Source: Chlorokybus atmophyticus (taxonomy: Eukaryota; Streptophyta; Chlorokybophyceae; Chlorokybales; Chlorokybaceae). Taken from it: DNA of 64,000 bases. Location: positions 749,559 to 813,558 of the forward strand of contig RHPI01003389.1 in NCBI GenBank assembly GCA_009103225.1, written 5' to 3'. Of this stretch, positions 62,303 through 64,000 are shown piece after piece. A model generated the notes under the pieces. That model did not search any database, had not been told where the DNA came from, and worked only from the letters and a program-made list of their open reading frames with translations. The stretch's first letter is position 1. Each line of letters begins with the position of its first letter. The position numbers and the translations under genes were made by a program.

Positions 62303-64000
62303 ATGGTGATGAAGGACTTCAACGGCATGAAGGTCCTCGTGACCGGCGGCACCGGCGGCATAGGTCTGGCGACGGCCAAGAAGTTCATGGAGAAGGGGGC
62401 CACCGTCGCCGTCACGGGAAAGGACAAGCAGGACGTGGACCACGCCGTCAAGAACCTCGAGAACAAGGCACACGGGACAGGCGCGGGCACTGCTGCTGTT
62501 GTTGCTGTTGTTGTTGTTGTCGTTGTTGTTGTTCTTGAAAGAGGTTTAGTGACGTGCATGCGAACTTACAGCACATCAATGCAGTCTGGATGCATGCATG
62601 CATTGTTGTTGTACAGAGGCACTTGCGTGAGCACTTGCACGCTTGCGCTCGTGCATGTTCTGCTTTGTGGCAACAACACATGCACTGGTCGCATGCATGT
62701 GCATGCCTGCATGGTTGCATGCACGTGTGCATTTCGTTGCCTGCAAGCTTCAGTATCATGTTGCTTTGCGTACTCTTGTGCTAGTGGCACTTTTGTTGCT
62801 GTGACGAGACTGCCCCGTTCTGCGAGTGGGCTGACGTGGGCTTTGTGTCATGCGTAATATTCATGGAAGCAGTGGTGGACTTCTTGCACCAAGACCATGA
62901 CACCGTCGAGAACGCCCTCAAAGGCATCCCAAAACATCTGGGCGGACTCGACATCCTGGTGCGCTGCGTGCGTGTGTGCGTTGCATGCAACCACAATCAC
63001 ACCCACACACGCATGCACTGAGTAGCACGCATCTTCCTGTAGTCAACTTAACTGCAGAGAGGTGACCAGCCGGCACATGCATGCACTCGCGTGGGAGCGA
63101 GTGCGTGTGCGTGTGTGCGCATGCACACACACGCACACTCCCGCTCTCTCCCACTCTCACCTGTGTGAGTGACACCCCCACCCCCACGTACTCTCTCCCA
63201 CCCTTTCACTCACTCAGCCTCACACTCTCCTCCCCAGGTGAACGCAGCCGGCGGTTATGTCCCCGGCGCCGGCGGCCCCAAGGGTCTCCTCCCCACGATG
63301 AAGCTGAACCTGATGTCGGCCTACATCGCGTGCGAGGGTCTTGTGGAAGAACTGAAGAAGAGCGGTCGCCACCCGTGCATCGTCAACGTCGCGGACGCCG
63401 TCGGGGGGAAGATCGTCATGCCGAGCACGCACACGAACTACTGCGTGAGCAACGGAGGAGTGTGCAAGCTCACGGGTGAGTGGTAGAGACAGAGTGTTAC
63501 GAGTACGAGAGCAGAGGTCAAAGAGAACGCCATACAATCCCTATGAGTCCAGTAAGCTTCTGCTCTATACATGTACCAAGCATTGTCTGTTGTCTATGAC
63601 TATGACTACGGCTACGTTGTCTATGACTGTCCTATGACATCAGCTGCTGTTCTACCCGACTTCTACGGTTTGCCTGTTGCTATATGACAAATGCCTGTGA
63701 CTATGACTGTTCTATAAAGTGAGTGATTCAATACTCCTGATCAAAGTCAGAGTCTGCTTTCAGCTATGATAACCATGCATCTGTGACTGGTTCTGACATA
63801 CTACTATAGCTTTGTTTCCCATTCCCCAGAGTGTCTGGCTCTCACCTACGCCCCTTCCATCCGCGTCAACTGCATCTCCCCCGGCTTCACCGAGCACACC
63901 GGCCAGCTGCTCACTATGGCGGGCGGCGACGAGGGCAAGGCCAAGGCGCTGGCGGCCAAGAAGGCGAAGGCGACGCCGCTCGGGAGACTCGCGAAACCGG
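62303..64000 (+). CDS. Short-chain dehydrogenase/reductase-like protein, active-site Ser and Lys not conserved (3'-truncated by window)
   Basis: Rossmann-fold SDR, normally an NAD(P)(H)-dependent oxidoreductase; the substrate is unknown. Exon 1 starts MVMKDFNGMKVLVTGGTGGIG, a good TGxxxGIG cofactor motif, and continues TVAVTGKDKQDVDHAVKNLE. Exon 2 (from about 62870 to 62958) gives VDFLHQDHDTVENALKGI and GGLDIL. Exon 3 (63238-63475) restores VNAAGGYVPGAG (the NAAG motif) and IVNVADAVGGKIVMPS, then YCVSNGGVCKLT. Exon 4 (from 63830) gives ECLALTYAPSIRVNCISPGF and runs off the window. In canonical SDRs the last part reads NISS...YxxSK. Here Ser is replaced (VAD) and Lys is Asn (YCVSN), while Tyr is kept. 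The end of exon 1 is unclear because of a GTT repeat at 62494-62532. Third codon positions are strongly G/C, unlike most neighbours. Confidence 0.88.
62494..62532. repeat. (GTT)n triplet repeat at the end of SDR exon 1
   Basis: GCTGTTGTTGTT-type repeats are open in the exon-1 frame as poly-Val, so it is unclear whether they are translated or belong to the intron. Confidence 0.8.

Overview
This 64-kb window is nuclear DNA of a eukaryote. Genes are split into many short exons by spliceosomal introns (GT...AG, commonly ending in a TGCATGCAG-like acceptor), lie on both strands, and are separated by microsatellites and assembly gaps (N runs at 19280-19448 and 30563-30656, one N at 58476). The species cannot be named from sequence alone. 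The gene set points to a unicellular flagellate or alga with centrioles. An LRRCC1-like centriolar protein and a NEK kinase imply centrioles. A PEX5 with a plant-type N-terminus, an FHA/AAA ATPase of the plant DAA1 type and telobox-like AAACCCTAA motifs near start codons lean towards the green lineage or a relative.

Layout: (1) 1-12739, +, the larger, C-terminal part of a VPS13 bridge-type lipid-transfer protein, entering from the left edge. (2) 13527-16644, -, a secreted metzincin (M12B-like) protease fused to a C-terminal malectin domain. (3) About 4.8 kb of intergenic DNA with hairpins and a gap. (4) 21466-25777, -, PEX5, the peroxisomal PTS1 import receptor, head to head with (5) 26054-26966, +, a proteasome assembly chaperone 4 (PSMG4/PAC4)-like gene. 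(6) 27144-32271, -, a NEK-family kinase with a long E/R/K single-alpha-helix stretch. (7) 33630-35972, -, a Tudor-like plus SAM domain protein. (8) 39370-46543, -, an FHA/AAA ATPase, head to head with (9) 47223-49039, +, a 250-residue orphan with a tail anchor. (10) 50085-56845, -, the LRRCC1-like protein. (11) 60154-60415, +, a possible small phosphosite-rich protein. (12) 62303-64000, +, a short-chain dehydrogenase/reductase running off the right edge.

Several genes concern organelles: VPS13 (lipid transfer), PEX5 (peroxisome import), an Msp1/DAA1-type AAA ATPase and its tail-anchored neighbour. NEK and LRRCC1 are centrosome/cilium genes. These are not operons; the grouping is probably coincidental except possibly for the two divergent pairs.

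The strongest points for follow-up are: the metzincin-malectin fusion with a Ser in place of the conserved Gly of the zinc motif; the SDR lacking the catalytic Ser and Lys; the Msp1-like AAA beside a tail-anchored protein; the perfect hairpins in introns and intergenic DNA; and the alternating purine-pyrimidine tracts that fill many introns. Exon boundaries were read by eye from frame continuity, splice signals and family resemblance. Gene ends are firmer than individual internal exons. CDS entries span introns.
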